The position numbers and the translations under genes are program-made. Positions 1 to 7,793 of a DNA stretch of 18,270 nucleotides are shown here, in pieces; within the stretch, counting starts at the first letter, position 1, and every line of letters starts with the position of its first letter. The notes below the pieces were generated by a model that had not been told where the DNA came from, searched no databases, and was given only the letters and a program-made list of their open reading frames with translations. Origin of the DNA: UKL13-2 sp044228625 (GTDB taxonomy: Bacteria; Pseudomonadota; Gammaproteobacteria; Burkholderiales; Usitatibacteraceae); NCBI GenBank assembly GCA_044228625.1, contig JBGAUM010000072.1, positions 1 through 18,270 of the forward strand, read 5' to 3'.

Positions 1-481
1 CCATCGGGCGCTTGGAAAATTTTCCTATGTGCTCGCCCCGCTGATCGTGATTTCCGGCGTCGTGGTCGAGCGAGACAGCCTCGTGCGCCTCGGCGGCAAG
101 ATCAATGAAGAGGCTTATTTCTTTGCCTATTTGGTCCCCGCATTGTTGCTGCTGTTCGCAGTGCTATACGGATTGGCCATGTACCATCGCAAGACCCCGG
201 TCAAGCACATGCGCTACATGATCGGCACGGCGCTGGTCATGATCGATCCAATATTTGCGAGGATCCTGGATGTGCACATGGGCATCGGTTTCGGTGCCGG
301 ACAGTTGATCACTTTTGCACTGACCGACGCCATATTGATCGTGTTGGCATACGCCGACCGACGCAGTGGCGCACGCACATTTCCGATCATCCTCATGGGG
401 TTTCTCCTGTTCCAGGTTCCCGCGTTTGTCGTTTGCCGGATGGCCTGGTGGCCGGACGTGGTACGTGCGTTTGCCGGGTAG
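1..481 (+). CDS. Partial multi-pass membrane protein, function unknown (5' end outside window)
   Basis: The reading frame is open to the left edge (frame starting at base 2, first residues HRALGKFSYVLAPL) and ends at TAG 479-481, so the N-terminus is missing. A GTG at 29 is an internal codon, not a convincing start. About 159 residues are visible. They hold roughly five hydrophobic stretches: near the edge (YVLAPLIVISGVVV), then FFAYLVPALLLLFAVLYGLAMY, a moderately hydrophobic segment around MIGTALVMIDPIF, QLITFALTDAILIVLAY and FPIILMGFLLFQVPAFVV. It is therefore an inner-membrane protein. I do not recognise the family. No catalytic or binding motif is evident, apart from a His-Arg at the first visible residues. 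It converges on the cyclase gene with a 40-base gap and no obvious terminator. Confidence 0.7.
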   Translation, partial: HRALGKFSYVLAPLIVISGVVVERDSLVRLGGKINEEAYFFAYLVPALLLLFAVLYGLAMYHRKTPVKHMRYMIGTALVMIDPIFARILDVHMGIGFGAGQLITFALTDAILIVLAYADRRSGARTFPIILMGFLLFQVPAFVVCRMAWWPDVVRAFAG

Positions 482-521
482 TCGACCCGCAATCCGCCGA
501 ATGGGGGCCTAGGGAGGGCAG

Positions 522-1601
522 TCAGTGTCCGCCGACCAGTAATTGCACGAACAGCTGGATTTTCTGGGTGGCCTCGGGTTTGATGGCGGTGAATTCCACA
601 CCGTAGCGCGTGCGCCCCTCAAACGGTTGCCGCTTGACAACCTTGGCGTAGACATCCGTGACGCGATAGTCGACCAATCCAAGATGAAAATCGAGCTTGA
701 GATCCGTGTGCATCGGCAGATCTTCCGCGGCCTGCATCAGCACGCCGTGGTACCCGATGTCGAGAATCATCGCGTCGATCATGTTCGGAAAAACAATCTT
801 GTTCTCGATGCGCTGAACATTGCAGGCAATGGTGGCATTGACCCGCCGACTGCGCCGTGGATCCTGGCGGGGAGTGACCAGCCCGAGCGACGGGATGGCC
901 AGCAATTCGCGAAGCGTGACCAGACCATCCTTGCCTTTGACGTGCACGTCCATCGGGGGACCGGTTTCTGCAAAAGCACCTGCGCGCGCGTAAGTGCTTT
1001 CACTGATCAGCACCTGTCCGCGGACCGTGAATGCCTCGATGCGCGATGCAAGATTCACCTCGTTGCCAATCACCGTGTACTCGGAATACGCCTCACTGCC
1101 AAAATTGCCGGCCATCACGCCGCCGGTATTGATGCCGATCCCCAGGAACAATTCCGGCTGGCCCTCCGCGCGAAACATTTCATTGAGACGCGCCATGGCG
1201 ACCTGCATCTGCACCGCACAAGTGAGGGCGCGCTGCACATCATCCCCGCGGGTATGCGGCGCCCCGAACAGCACCATGATCGAGTCCCCCATGAACTTGT
1301 CGATGGTACCTTGGTGAAGGAACACCACTTCGCTCATGGCGGCAAGGCAACGGTTCAAGACGCCGATCACCACCGCCGCCGGGTGAGCGGCCGAAATCGA
1401 GGTGAATCCGCGCAGGTCCGCCAGCAAGATCGTCACCTCGCGCTGTTCGATGGGCAACACCTGCAGGTGGTGATCTGCGGCAATGGTCTCAATTACACGA
1501 GTCAACGCTGCTTCGGCGTCGGCCGACAGCGGGCTGCCTCGATCCTTGGTGATGATCGACTGAATCTGGCGAACCGCCTGTTTGGTGGGGTCATCCTTCA
1601 T
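522..1601 (-). CDS. Class III adenylate/guanylate cyclase with C-terminal PilZ-like domain
   Basis: A predicted cytoplasmic nucleotide cyclase making cAMP or cGMP from the triphosphate. With the start at 1601 (MKDDPTKQ) the protein has 359 residues. The frame stays open to 1679, but the ATG at 1601 has a GAGG four bases upstream and leaves a sensible N-terminus. The cyclase domain covers about residues 50-235. The metal-binding aspartates are D62 (LLADLRGFTS) and D106 (KFMGDSIMVLFG). K102 and T176 (YTVIGN) sit at the base-recognition positions, and N183 and R187 (NLASRIE) at the transition-state positions, so the active site looks intact. N180 replaces the Asp usually seen in IGD. Residues about 248-355 resemble PilZ: RRSRR supplies the RxxxR motif (R249/R253), and DIGYHG (281-286) corresponds to (D/N)xSxxG with Gly in place of Ser. 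There is no membrane segment or sensor domain. The fusion suggests cyclic-di-GMP control of cAMP synthesis, but the degenerate second motif leaves ligand binding uncertain. Confidence 0.85.
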   Translation of the reverse strand: MKDDPTKQAVRQIQSIITKDRGSPLSADAEAALTRVIETIAADHHLQVLPIEQREVTILLADLRGFTSISAAHPAAVVIGVLNRCLAAMSEVVFLHQGTIDKFMGDSIMVLFGAPHTRGDDVQRALTCAVQMQVAMARLNEMFRAEGQPELFLGIGINTGGVMAGNFGSEAYSEYTVIGNEVNLASRIEAFTVRGQVLISESTYARAGAFAETGPPMDVHVKGKDGLVTLRELLAIPSLGLVTPRQDPRRSRRVNATIACNVQRIENKIVFPNMIDAMILDIGYHGVLMQAAEDLPMHTDLKLDFHLGLVDYRVTDVYAKVVKRQPFEGRTRYGVEFTAIKPEATQKIQLFVQLLVGGH

Positions 1602-1734
1602 CAGGCCTCGCGGGGGGCGCGTAAGACGTTGTATTTGGTTTTCTTGCCGCCTTGCGCCTGTGGCGCGCGGCGGTTGCAAACTGTATCGCCAACAGCCCCC
1701 GAAACGAATCGGAGTTTCCCTGAAGCCGGGACGA

Positions 1735-1749
1735 AGCGGCTACGCCGCT
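1735..1749. repeat. Short perfect hairpin between crystallin-like and cyclase genes
   Basis: AGCGGC-TAC-GCCGCT forms a 6-bp stem with a 3-base loop, just past the stop codon of the crystallin-like gene on the minus strand. No T-tract follows in that direction, so it is not a canonical intrinsic terminator. It may attenuate read-through toward the cyclase or be incidental. Confidence 0.3.
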
Positions 1750-1764
1750 CCGCCCCTCAACCCC

Positions 1765-2568
1765 TCAGCTGCGCGGCACGCCTTGGTCGTTGACCGTGAT
1801 GGTCCGCCCGGGCGGGCTGGACATTTGCACGTGGTAGTCACGGCCTCGGAACTCATAGGTGACGTCGTAATACTCGGGCCGGTCGCTGGACACGTTTTCG
1901 CAGCGACGAACTTCATTGTTGAGGAAGGTGTTCCGGTCAGCCCCGGCACCTGACCCGATGGCCGCCCCCGCCACGGCTCCCGCCGCCGTGGCGGCATCCT
2001 TGCCGCGGCCCCCGCCGACTTGGTGGCCGATGATTCCGCCGATCAGGGCGCCCACGATGGCACCACCGACATTGGCCTGCGAAGAGCCATTGCTCGGCGC
2101 CTGGTATTCATTCCAGCATCGACGCTCAGATTGACGATAGACCGTTCGAACAGACGTCACTCGGGCCTCAAACAATCGCTCAGACGGGCGGCGGCGATAT
2201 TCGTAGGCCGGCTGAGGTGTCGGGTCCGGAAAACGCTCGTAATTCCGGCTTCGCTCGATCGGTCTGACCGAGGAAATCCGGTTGTTCATCCCCAGCCGCT
2301 CCAGGGAATCGTAATTGCCGCGCCGCAGGACGACGCATTGTCCCCGAAAATTCGAGTTTTCACAGACTTCCCACAAACCACGTTCCACGATCACCGAGGA
2401 TGCACGATCGTTGAATCCGGTATTCGCGAAGTTGGGGACCACCCGGTCGGCAAAGAAGGTGCGGCCCCGAAAGCCCTCACCCTCGTAAAAAGTGATCTGC
2501 GCGCCAGCCAAGGTGACCACGGAACCGGTTGCGATCGCGAGCATCAATTGCTTGAATATGCGTGTCAT
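1765..2568 (-). CDS. Exported beta/gamma-crystallin domain protein with glycine zipper and 17-kDa surface-antigen-like tail
   Basis: The start at 2568 is fixed by an AGGAG five bases upstream; a longer open frame to 2718 has no such signal. The product has 267 residues. Residues 1-23 form a Sec signal peptide (TRIFKQLMLAIATGSVVTLAGA). Residues 24-104 hold two Greek-key crystallin motifs (ITFYEGEGFRGR; WEVCENSNFRGQC). Each ends in a canonical calcium clamp of the form (N/D)(N/D)xx(S/T)S: NDRASS (53-58) and NNRISS (95-100). A basic, Tyr/Pro-rich linker follows. Residues about 168-209 form a glycine zipper (GGAIVGALIGGIIG, AGAVAGAAIG) of the Rick_17kDa/2TM type. The C-terminal part (about 222-262) has the Y-x-V-x-Y, PG-R-x-I-x-V pattern typical of that surface-antigen family. 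Likely location is the outer membrane or periplasm. There is no lipobox. Calcium binding follows from the motifs; the biological role is unknown. Confidence 0.85.
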   Translation of the reverse strand: MTRIFKQLMLAIATGSVVTLAGAQITFYEGEGFRGRTFFADRVVPNFANTGFNDRASSVIVERGLWEVCENSNFRGQCVVLRRGNYDSLERLGMNNRISSVRPIERSRNYERFPDPTPQPAYEYRRRPSERLFEARVTSVRTVYRQSERRCWNEYQAPSNGSSQANVGGAIVGALIGGIIGHQVGGGRGKDAATAAGAVAGAAIGSGAGADRNTFLNNEVRRCENVSSDRPEYYDVTYEFRGRDYHVQMSSPPGRTITVNDQGVPRS

Positions 2569-2771
2569 GCTTGCTCCTTTGCATTTTCCGAAAGATGGGG
2601 CTGCAGGCACTGCAGGCCATGCCTCGCGGCCCGACATGAAACGTCCCTCTCGTATGGACGCCCAAAGAATGAAAAGGAAACCGGGGCCGCCTGGGAACAA
2701 CGCACAAGCCTTCGCCAAGGATTACCGTGCCTTCATTTTGATACAGTAACTGAAGTTCTGTGGGGACCACA
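2569..2771. other. Divergent intergenic region
   Basis: 203 bases between the crystallin-like gene (-) and the substrate-binding protein gene (+), which should carry both promoters. No good -35/-10 pair was identified by eye. A doubled CTGCAG around GCA (2601-2615) is the only evident symmetry; its role is unknown. Confidence 0.3.
2574..2578 (-). promoter_or_regulatory. Ribosome binding site of the crystallin-like gene
   Basis: AGGAG on the minus strand, five bases before the ATG at 2568. It decides this start over the upstream in-frame ATG codons. Confidence 0.8.
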
Positions 2772-4343
2772 ATGCACACCTGCTTGACGCGCATCATTGT
2801 TGTGATGGGGCTGCTGCTCCCCATGAATTCCCATGGCGAGGTCTTGCGCTGGTCGTCTTCCAACGACATCACGACGTTGGACCCGCACGCCAATCCGGAT
2901 GCGTTCAGCGACGGCATCCTGCATGACATCTATGAGCGCCTGGCCACGCGGGACAAGGATTTCAGTCTGGTGCCGAGCCTCGCCACCCATTGGCAGCAAA
3001 TCAATCCCACCACGCTGCGCTTCTTTTTGCGGCCCAATGTCCGCTTCCACGATGGCAGCCTGATGACAGCGGACGATGTCGTGTTTTCACTTTTGCGCGC
3101 AATGCGACCGACCTCGGATCACAAGGAATTCATGGCGGGGGTCAGGTCGGTGGTCAAGGTCGATGCCATGTCCGTGGATGTCAGCAGCGAGAAGCCGCTG
3201 GCGCCAATGCTGGCGCATGTTTCCGATGTGGCCATCATGAGCAAGGCTTGGCTGGCAAGACATGGCGCCACGGAACCCCAAGACTATCGCGCCGACAAGG
3301 AAAGTTACGCATCCCACCATGCCGTCGGTACGGGTCCGTTCAGGTTGAAGTCCTTTGAACCCGGCGCGAAATTGGAGTTGCAGGCGTTTACCGGATGGTG
3401 GGGCAAGCCGGAGGGGAACGTCACGGAGGTAATTTTTCGCCCCATCAAATCCAATGCGACGCGTGTAGCAGCCTTGCTTTCCGGGGAAGTGGATTTGATC
3501 ATCGACCCGCCCCCCCAGGACCTCGAGCGCTTGCGCATGCTGCCATCGATACGCATCGTGGCCGGCGCTGAATTGCGGACGATGCACATCACCTTCAATG
3601 TGTCAGATGCCGAACTCAAGTACGGCAATGTCAAGGGCAGGAACCCGTTCCAGGATCGCCGCGTGCGAAATGCGGTCGCGCTGTCGATTGACCGCGATGC
3701 CCTGCAACGAGTGGTTCTGCGCGGATTGGCCGTGCCCACGGCGAGCCTGGTGCCAAAGGGGGCCGTGGGTTATTCCGCGAGGGCGTCGGGCTATGGGGCG
3801 CCGGATTTGCCGCGCGCGAGGGCGCTGTTGAAGGAAGCCGGATACCCGAACGGCTTCAAGGTGACCCTGGATTGTTCCAATGACCGAGAGCAAGCCTGCG
3901 CGGCTTTGGCGGGCATGATCAGCAAGACGGGCATCGAGGTGGCCTTGAACGTTTCGCCGCGCGCAAAATTCCTCCAAAAAATCAGCACCACGCAGCGCGA
4001 TTTCAGCATCTATCACTCCGGCATGGCGGCGTATACCGGAGACGCGGCCATGATGCTGGAGTCGCTGCTCCATACCTGGCGCGCCGACGGGCAAGGGTCC
4101 AACAATGCCTCGGGAATTTCAAGCCCGCTGTATGACCGGCTGCTGGCGGCTTCCAGTGGCGAGCTGGATCCAATGAAAAGACAGGCGATCTTCGAACAAC
4201 TCCAACTGGCGGAACACGAGGAGCGTTTCTACGTTCCCCTGTACCAGGCGATTACCTCTTGGGCCATGCACCGCCGCGTGAATGTGGTCCATCGGCCGGA
4301 TAACTACCTGGCGCTGACATGGGTCAAGGTCGAGAAGCGTTGA
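2772..4343 (+). CDS. ABC transporter substrate-binding protein, family 5 (peptide/nickel type)
   Basis: The product has 523 residues from the ATG at 2772, which is preceded by GGGGA; a GTG at 2760 is possible but less likely. Residues 1-21 form a Sec signal peptide ending near NSHG-EVLRW. There is no lipobox cysteine at the cleavage site, so the protein is probably free in the periplasm. The body matches family 5 binding proteins: LRWSSSNDITTLDPH at the start, the YERLATRDKDFSLVPSLATHW region, the FFLRPNVRFHDGSLMTADDVVFSL signature (about residues 80-103), VGTGPFRL and a later DRRVRNAVALSIDRDAL segment. Family members bind oligopeptides, nickel, heme or other small ligands; the ligand here cannot be read from the sequence. 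No permease or ATPase gene of this transporter class is adjacent, so it must work with subunits encoded elsewhere or as an accessory binding protein. Confidence 0.9.
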   Translation: MHTCLTRIIVVMGLLLPMNSHGEVLRWSSSNDITTLDPHANPDAFSDGILHDIYERLATRDKDFSLVPSLATHWQQINPTTLRFFLRPNVRFHDGSLMTADDVVFSLLRAMRPTSDHKEFMAGVRSVVKVDAMSVDVSSEKPLAPMLAHVSDVAIMSKAWLARHGATEPQDYRADKESYASHHAVGTGPFRLKSFEPGAKLELQAFTGWWGKPEGNVTEVIFRPIKSNATRVAALLSGEVDLIIDPPPQDLERLRMLPSIRIVAGAELRTMHITFNVSDAELKYGNVKGRNPFQDRRVRNAVALSIDRDALQRVVLRGLAVPTASLVPKGAVGYSARASGYGAPDLPRARALLKEAGYPNGFKVTLDCSNDREQACAALAGMISKTGIEVALNVSPRAKFLQKISTTQRDFSIYHSGMAAYTGDAAMMLESLLHTWRADGQGSNNASGISSPLYDRLLAASSGELDPMKRQAIFEQLQLAEHEERFYVPLYQAITSWAMHRRVNVVHRPDNYLALTWVKVEKR

Positions 4344-4437
4344 CGGCGGCGCCGCGCATGGTTTTGGGCTGCACCCAGAATGACATGCATTGCCTCGTTT
4401 GCGTTGCTGGTTCACGCTTTCTTGCGCGGGTGCAACC

Positions 4438-5487
4438 ATGAACAACCATCCGATCCTGGGCATCGGTTCACTCGGCGCGCGGTGGCCGACCTTGGACCCG
4501 TTTCTCTTTTGCGTCCACCACCGCGACGCCTATCCGACAGCCAACGGCGCGTTTGGCCCGCGGGCCACTTTGGCAGGCCGCAACATCGGACAGGATTTTG
4601 CGGGGATTGACGGTTGGAACATGTATCACGGGGAAAAAGTACCTGGCTTTCCGGCCCATCCGCATCGCGGCTTCGAAACCGTGACACTGGTGCGCCAAGG
4701 GGTCATCGACCATTCCGATTCGTTGGGTGCCGCCGCTCGGTTTGGTGCAGGTGACACCCAGTGGCTCACTGCGGGTCGCGACATCGTGCACTCGGAAATG
4801 TTCCCGCTCCTGAATCAGCAGGCGCCGAACCCGTTGGAATTGTTCCAGATCTGGCTCAATTTGCCCGCACGAAGCAAGATGGCAAACCCGTACTTCACGA
4901 TGTTCTGGGCGGATGACATCCCGAAAACGGTGCATGTCGACCGATCGGGTCGCTCGACATGCATGACGCATGTGGCTGGTGCACCGCGGGACCGCGCCCT
5001 CCAAATGCCGGCACCCCCGCCCGACTCGTGGGCTTCGCAGGTTCAATCTGGACTCGCGATCTGGACGCTTCATATGGAACCGGGTGCGGAATTGACGCTT
5101 GCACCTGCCAGCGACGCAAAGGTCAATCGTTGTTTGTATTTCTTTCGGGGACCGGCCATTGACATTGCCGGAAAACGATTGGACCAGCATGCCGCAATCC
5201 AACTGCGCGCGGACCATCCGGTGATCCTTGTCAACGGCGAGTCGGCGGCTGAATTCCTGCTGCTTCAGGGCCGCCCGATTGGAGAGCCTGTGGTGCAATA
5301 TGGGCCGTTCGTCATGAACACTCGCGAAGAAGTCGAGCAGGCGTTTGCCGATTACCGGCACAACCAGTTTGGGGGGTGGCCCTGGCCAGCCCCCGATCCC
5401 GTTCATCAACAGGCGGCGGGTCGATTTGCGCGACATGCAAACGGCACGACGGAATACCCTGCGAGCAGAAGCCAGGTCGCGCGCTGA
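4438..5487 (+). CDS. Pirin family protein
   Basis: A bicupin metalloprotein of about 349 residues from the ATG at 4438 (MNNHPILGIG). An in-frame start at 4390 would add 16 residues unlike pirins. The pirin metal ligands are all present: H74 and H76 in AHPHRGFETVTL, and H118 and E120 in TAGRDIVHSEMF. The pattern QGVIDHSDSLG, the ELFQIWLNLP segment and the C-terminal YGPFVMNT...DYRHNQFGGWPW are typical of the family. Bacterial pirins are cytoplasmic; some have quercetinase activity or act as regulators through protein binding. Neither role can be chosen from sequence alone. It is followed 13 bases later by the PepSY-type gene, with which it is probably co-transcribed. The ribosome binding site is weak. 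Confidence 0.9.
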   Translation: MNNHPILGIGSLGARWPTLDPFLFCVHHRDAYPTANGAFGPRATLAGRNIGQDFAGIDGWNMYHGEKVPGFPAHPHRGFETVTLVRQGVIDHSDSLGAAARFGAGDTQWLTAGRDIVHSEMFPLLNQQAPNPLELFQIWLNLPARSKMANPYFTMFWADDIPKTVHVDRSGRSTCMTHVAGAPRDRALQMPAPPPDSWASQVQSGLAIWTLHMEPGAELTLAPASDAKVNRCLYFFRGPAIDIAGKRLDQHAAIQLRADHPVILVNGESAAEFLLLQGRPIGEPVVQYGPFVMNTREEVEQAFADYRHNQFGGWPWPAPDPVHQQAAGRFARHANGTTEYPASRSQVAR

Positions 5488-5500
5488 ATCTCTTGGCAGA

Positions 5501-6277
5501 ATGGCGGTATCCAACGCCCGATTCCATCCCATGCCCGCAAAGACGATTCGAGGTTCCATCTGGCGCACCGGTGCGCGAACGGTCCACAAATGGCTGGCGT
5601 TGCTGGTGGGCTTGCAAGTGGTGATTTGGGTGATCGGTGGGTTCGTATTTGCCATGCTGCCCTTTGAATCATGGGTCAAGAGCGGGGAGGTGGTTCGCAA
5701 GTCAGCCAAGCCGACCCTGAATGAAACGACTGTCCCATTGGAAAGGATTGCGGAAACTTTTCGACCGCTGCAGTCTCTTGAGTTGGTGGGTCAAGGGAGC
5801 GCGGTGTATTACCGGGCGACCCGTCCCGACGGCAAGAAATTCCTGGTTGATGCCGCCACAGGCGGGCGCGTGGAGCCGATTGACGAACCCATGGTGCGGA
5901 AAATGGCTGCAAATCTATATTCCGGCAGCGGCTCGATTGAAAGCATCAAAAAGATCGAGAGCGTTGAGCGCAGATGGGGGTTGGTTGATGAACTGCATGG
6001 CCAGGTGCCGGTTTGGCGTGTGACCTATGACGACCCATTTGCGACGCGGCTGTATTTCTCCACGGAGTCTGGTGAATTCCTTCGCGCCCGCAACGACACT
6101 TGGGTGTTTTACGACTTCTTCTGGCGTTTGCACATCATGGACTATGGCAACGGAGAAGACTTCAACAATGTCTTCCTGAGGGTGCTTGCCCCCCTGGCGC
6201 TGGTATTTGTGGGCAGCGGCGTATTGTTGGTCTGCTTTGTCCGGTTTCGCCGGGGTACACCCAGGCATCAGCCATGA
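5501..6277 (+). CDS. PepSY-type membrane protein with two transmembrane helices
   Basis: About 258 residues if translation starts at ATG 5501; ATG 5531 (MPAKTIRGS) is an equally plausible start and neither has a good ribosome site. A first helix at about residues 31-52 (WLALLVGLQVVIWVIGGFVFAML) follows the basic TVHK. A periplasmic domain with PepSY-like strands comes next (YYRATRPDGKKFLVDAATGGRV; VWRVTYDDPFATRLYFSTESGEFL). The RLHIMDY motif precedes the last helix at about 225-247 (FLRVLAPLALVFVGSGVLLVCFV). This layout matches PepSY-associated membrane proteins, some of which are linked to iron or siderophore reduction. The function here is not established. The stop codon overlaps the acyltransferase start in ATGA, indicating translational coupling. 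Confidence 0.75.
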   Translation: MAVSNARFHPMPAKTIRGSIWRTGARTVHKWLALLVGLQVVIWVIGGFVFAMLPFESWVKSGEVVRKSAKPTLNETTVPLERIAETFRPLQSLELVGQGSAVYYRATRPDGKKFLVDAATGGRVEPIDEPMVRKMAANLYSGSGSIESIKKIESVERRWGLVDELHGQVPVWRVTYDDPFATRLYFSTESGEFLRARNDTWVFYDFFWRLHIMDYGNGEDFNNVFLRVLAPLALVFVGSGVLLVCFVRFRRGTPRHQP

Positions 6278-7329
6278 ACCAAGCGCAACCTAGGGCGCTG
6301 CCGCCACTTGGAAATCCTCACGAGCGATACGAGGGGCTGGATGTGTTGCGTGGACTGGCTGCCGTGTATGTCATGCTTTCCCACTACACATCCTACTGTC
6401 TCGACAAGTTCGGCTCTACACCGTTTCATGTTGTGCGCGAAACCGGTGAGTATGCTGTCTGGCTTTTTTTCATGATTTCGGGATTCGTCATCTTCTTTAC
6501 GCTCGAACGAAGCCGAACCGTGGCTGACTTTGCAGTCTCTCGCGTCTCACGCCTCTACCCTGCGTATTGGTTCACATTGACATTCGGTGTGGTGATGGAG
6601 ATCTTTTGGTTTCAGAAGGACGTGTTTTGGCTGACGGGTTACCTGGTCAACATGACCATGTTCCAGGAATTCCTTGGCTTTCCACATCATGATGGCGTCT
6701 ATTGGACGTTGACAGTTGAGCTGTCCTTTTACTTGCTGATGGCGCTCCTGCTTCGAGTCGGCCGACTGGCCTTGATTGAAATCCTCGGTACCGTCTGGAT
6801 TGCGGTCGCGCTCGCGATCGTCGCGCTCGATCATGGAGTCGGTTTGGCATTGCCCAAGTGGCTGGTGCGAAGCCTGATTTTTTCCCACTTTCCGCTGTTC
6901 TTCGTCGGAATTCTGATTTATCTCAACCGGGTCCACGGGTACAGCGTTCGGCGGGTTGGCTTGATGATCCTGAGCGTGTCTGCCGTTGGCGTAACGCTTG
7001 GTCCGGTGCATGCGCTGGTAGCCGCCCCTCTCGCAGTCCTCGCAACTTTTGCCGTCAGCAAACGAGGACATCTGTTGGTCAACCGGCCGCTGTTGTTCTT
7101 AGGTGCAATCTCATATTCTTTGTATCTGTCGCACCGTGTTCTTGGTTATGCGCTCCTGACTGACTTGCACCGCCGCGGCTGGAGTACGCCTTCGGCGCTC
7201 GCATTTACGATTGCCATGGCTCTGCTTTTGGCGACGCTGGTCACTTTTTTGGTTGAACGGCCCTCATGTGCTTGGCTCCGCACACGGTATCGTAGTTGGC
7301 GTTCAACGCGTGCGATCAGCGCTGAGTAG
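6274..7329 (+). CDS. Acyltransferase 3 family membrane protein (OafA/YrhL-like)
   Basis: The product has 351 residues from ATG 6274, overlapping the preceding stop by four bases. It is predicted to transfer acyl groups, often acetyl, to sugars of surface polysaccharides or other cell-envelope molecules. The N-terminal signature GLDVLRGLAAVYVMLSHY contains D23, R26 and the conserved H37. It is followed by the family's WLFFMISGFVIFFTLERSR, the RVSRLYPAYW motif and VYWTLTVELSFYLL. About ten hydrophobic helices cover the protein, ending in FLVERP, a common closing motif of the family. Base composition is distinctly lower than in its neighbours: sampled 60-base lines starting at 6421, 6601 and 7081 each have 28 G+C. 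This suggests a different origin. The acceptor is unknown, and no polysaccharide genes are next to it. Confidence 0.9.
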   Translation: MNQAQPRALPPLGNPHERYEGLDVLRGLAAVYVMLSHYTSYCLDKFGSTPFHVVRETGEYAVWLFFMISGFVIFFTLERSRTVADFAVSRVSRLYPAYWFTLTFGVVMEIFWFQKDVFWLTGYLVNMTMFQEFLGFPHHDGVYWTLTVELSFYLLMALLLRVGRLALIEILGTVWIAVALAIVALDHGVGLALPKWLVRSLIFSHFPLFFVGILIYLNRVHGYSVRRVGLMILSVSAVGVTLGPVHALVAAPLAVLATFAVSKRGHLLVNRPLLFLGAISYSLYLSHRVLGYALLTDLHRRGWSTPSALAFTIAMALLLATLVTFLVERPSCAWLRTRYRSWRSTRAISAE

Positions 7330-7357
7330 GCGCATCATTTGCAGGTGTTCACCGCCC

Positions 7358-7362
7358 GGGAG
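7358..7362 (+). promoter_or_regulatory. Ribosome binding site of the lipoprotein gene
   Basis: GGGAG, five bases before the ATG at 7368. It supports that start for this otherwise unrecognised gene. Confidence 0.7.
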
Positions 7363-7367
7363 TCGCC

Positions 7368-7793
7368 ATGAACGCCAATTCAAAACTTTCGTTTGCGCCG
7401 AACGGAGATTGGGGTCGTGCCTTGTGTGTCTTGGCTCTTGCCGTTTGGCTGGCGGCCTGTTCTGACCCCAAGCAGAAACAAGTAGAGTCACTTGAGCGTG
7501 CAGTTGAACAAGTCGCGCGGGTACTTGGCGATGCCAGTAGGAATCCAACGGCTGCGGCTGCGCTCCAGAGCAACTTGGAAGGAGGCGGCACCCTGTTGAG
7601 CTATCTCGCGGCGAGCCTGCCGGACAATTTCACGACACGCATCACGGCGGGCAAACCTGCCGTTGCGTGGTCGATCGCCGTGCGTGATGGACAAGGCCAA
7701 TATGATGTCATCGTTGAGGGATACGGGGACGATTTGGGACAGCCGCTCATGACAAGAAATGCAAAAACCGGGCCGCCTCCGATGCCGAAATAG
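7368..7793 (+). CDS. Small putative lipoprotein, function unknown
   Basis: 141 residues. The N-terminal stretch RALCVLALAVWLAAC ends in a lipobox (LAAC, Cys31), so the mature protein is expected to be lipid-anchored. After the cysteine a short predicted helix is visible (KQKQVESLERAVEQVARVLGDA). Then come a Gly/Ala-rich segment and a probable small beta domain (KPAVAWSIAVRDGQGQYDVIVEGYG), ending in a Pro-rich tail. I do not recognise a family. The gene follows the acyltransferase by 38 bases and has its own good ribosome site, so it may be the last gene of that plus-strand run. No metal-binding or catalytic motif is evident. Confidence 0.75.
   Translation: MNANSKLSFAPNGDWGRALCVLALAVWLAACSDPKQKQVESLERAVEQVARVLGDASRNPTAAAALQSNLEGGGTLLSYLAASLPDNFTTRITAGKPAVAWSIAVRDGQGQYDVIVEGYGDDLGQPLMTRNAKTGPPPMPK

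Noticed and set aside
543..1793. 416-codon open frame opposite the cyclase gene
   Set aside because: It is a shadow of the cyclase coding strand; the translation is His/Arg-rich with no recognisable domain, whereas the minus strand has a full set of cyclase motifs.
4468..5709. 413-codon minus-strand frame across pirin and the start of the PepSY gene
   Set aside because: Antisense to clear pirin motifs; the product is Arg/Cys-rich and lacks domain features.
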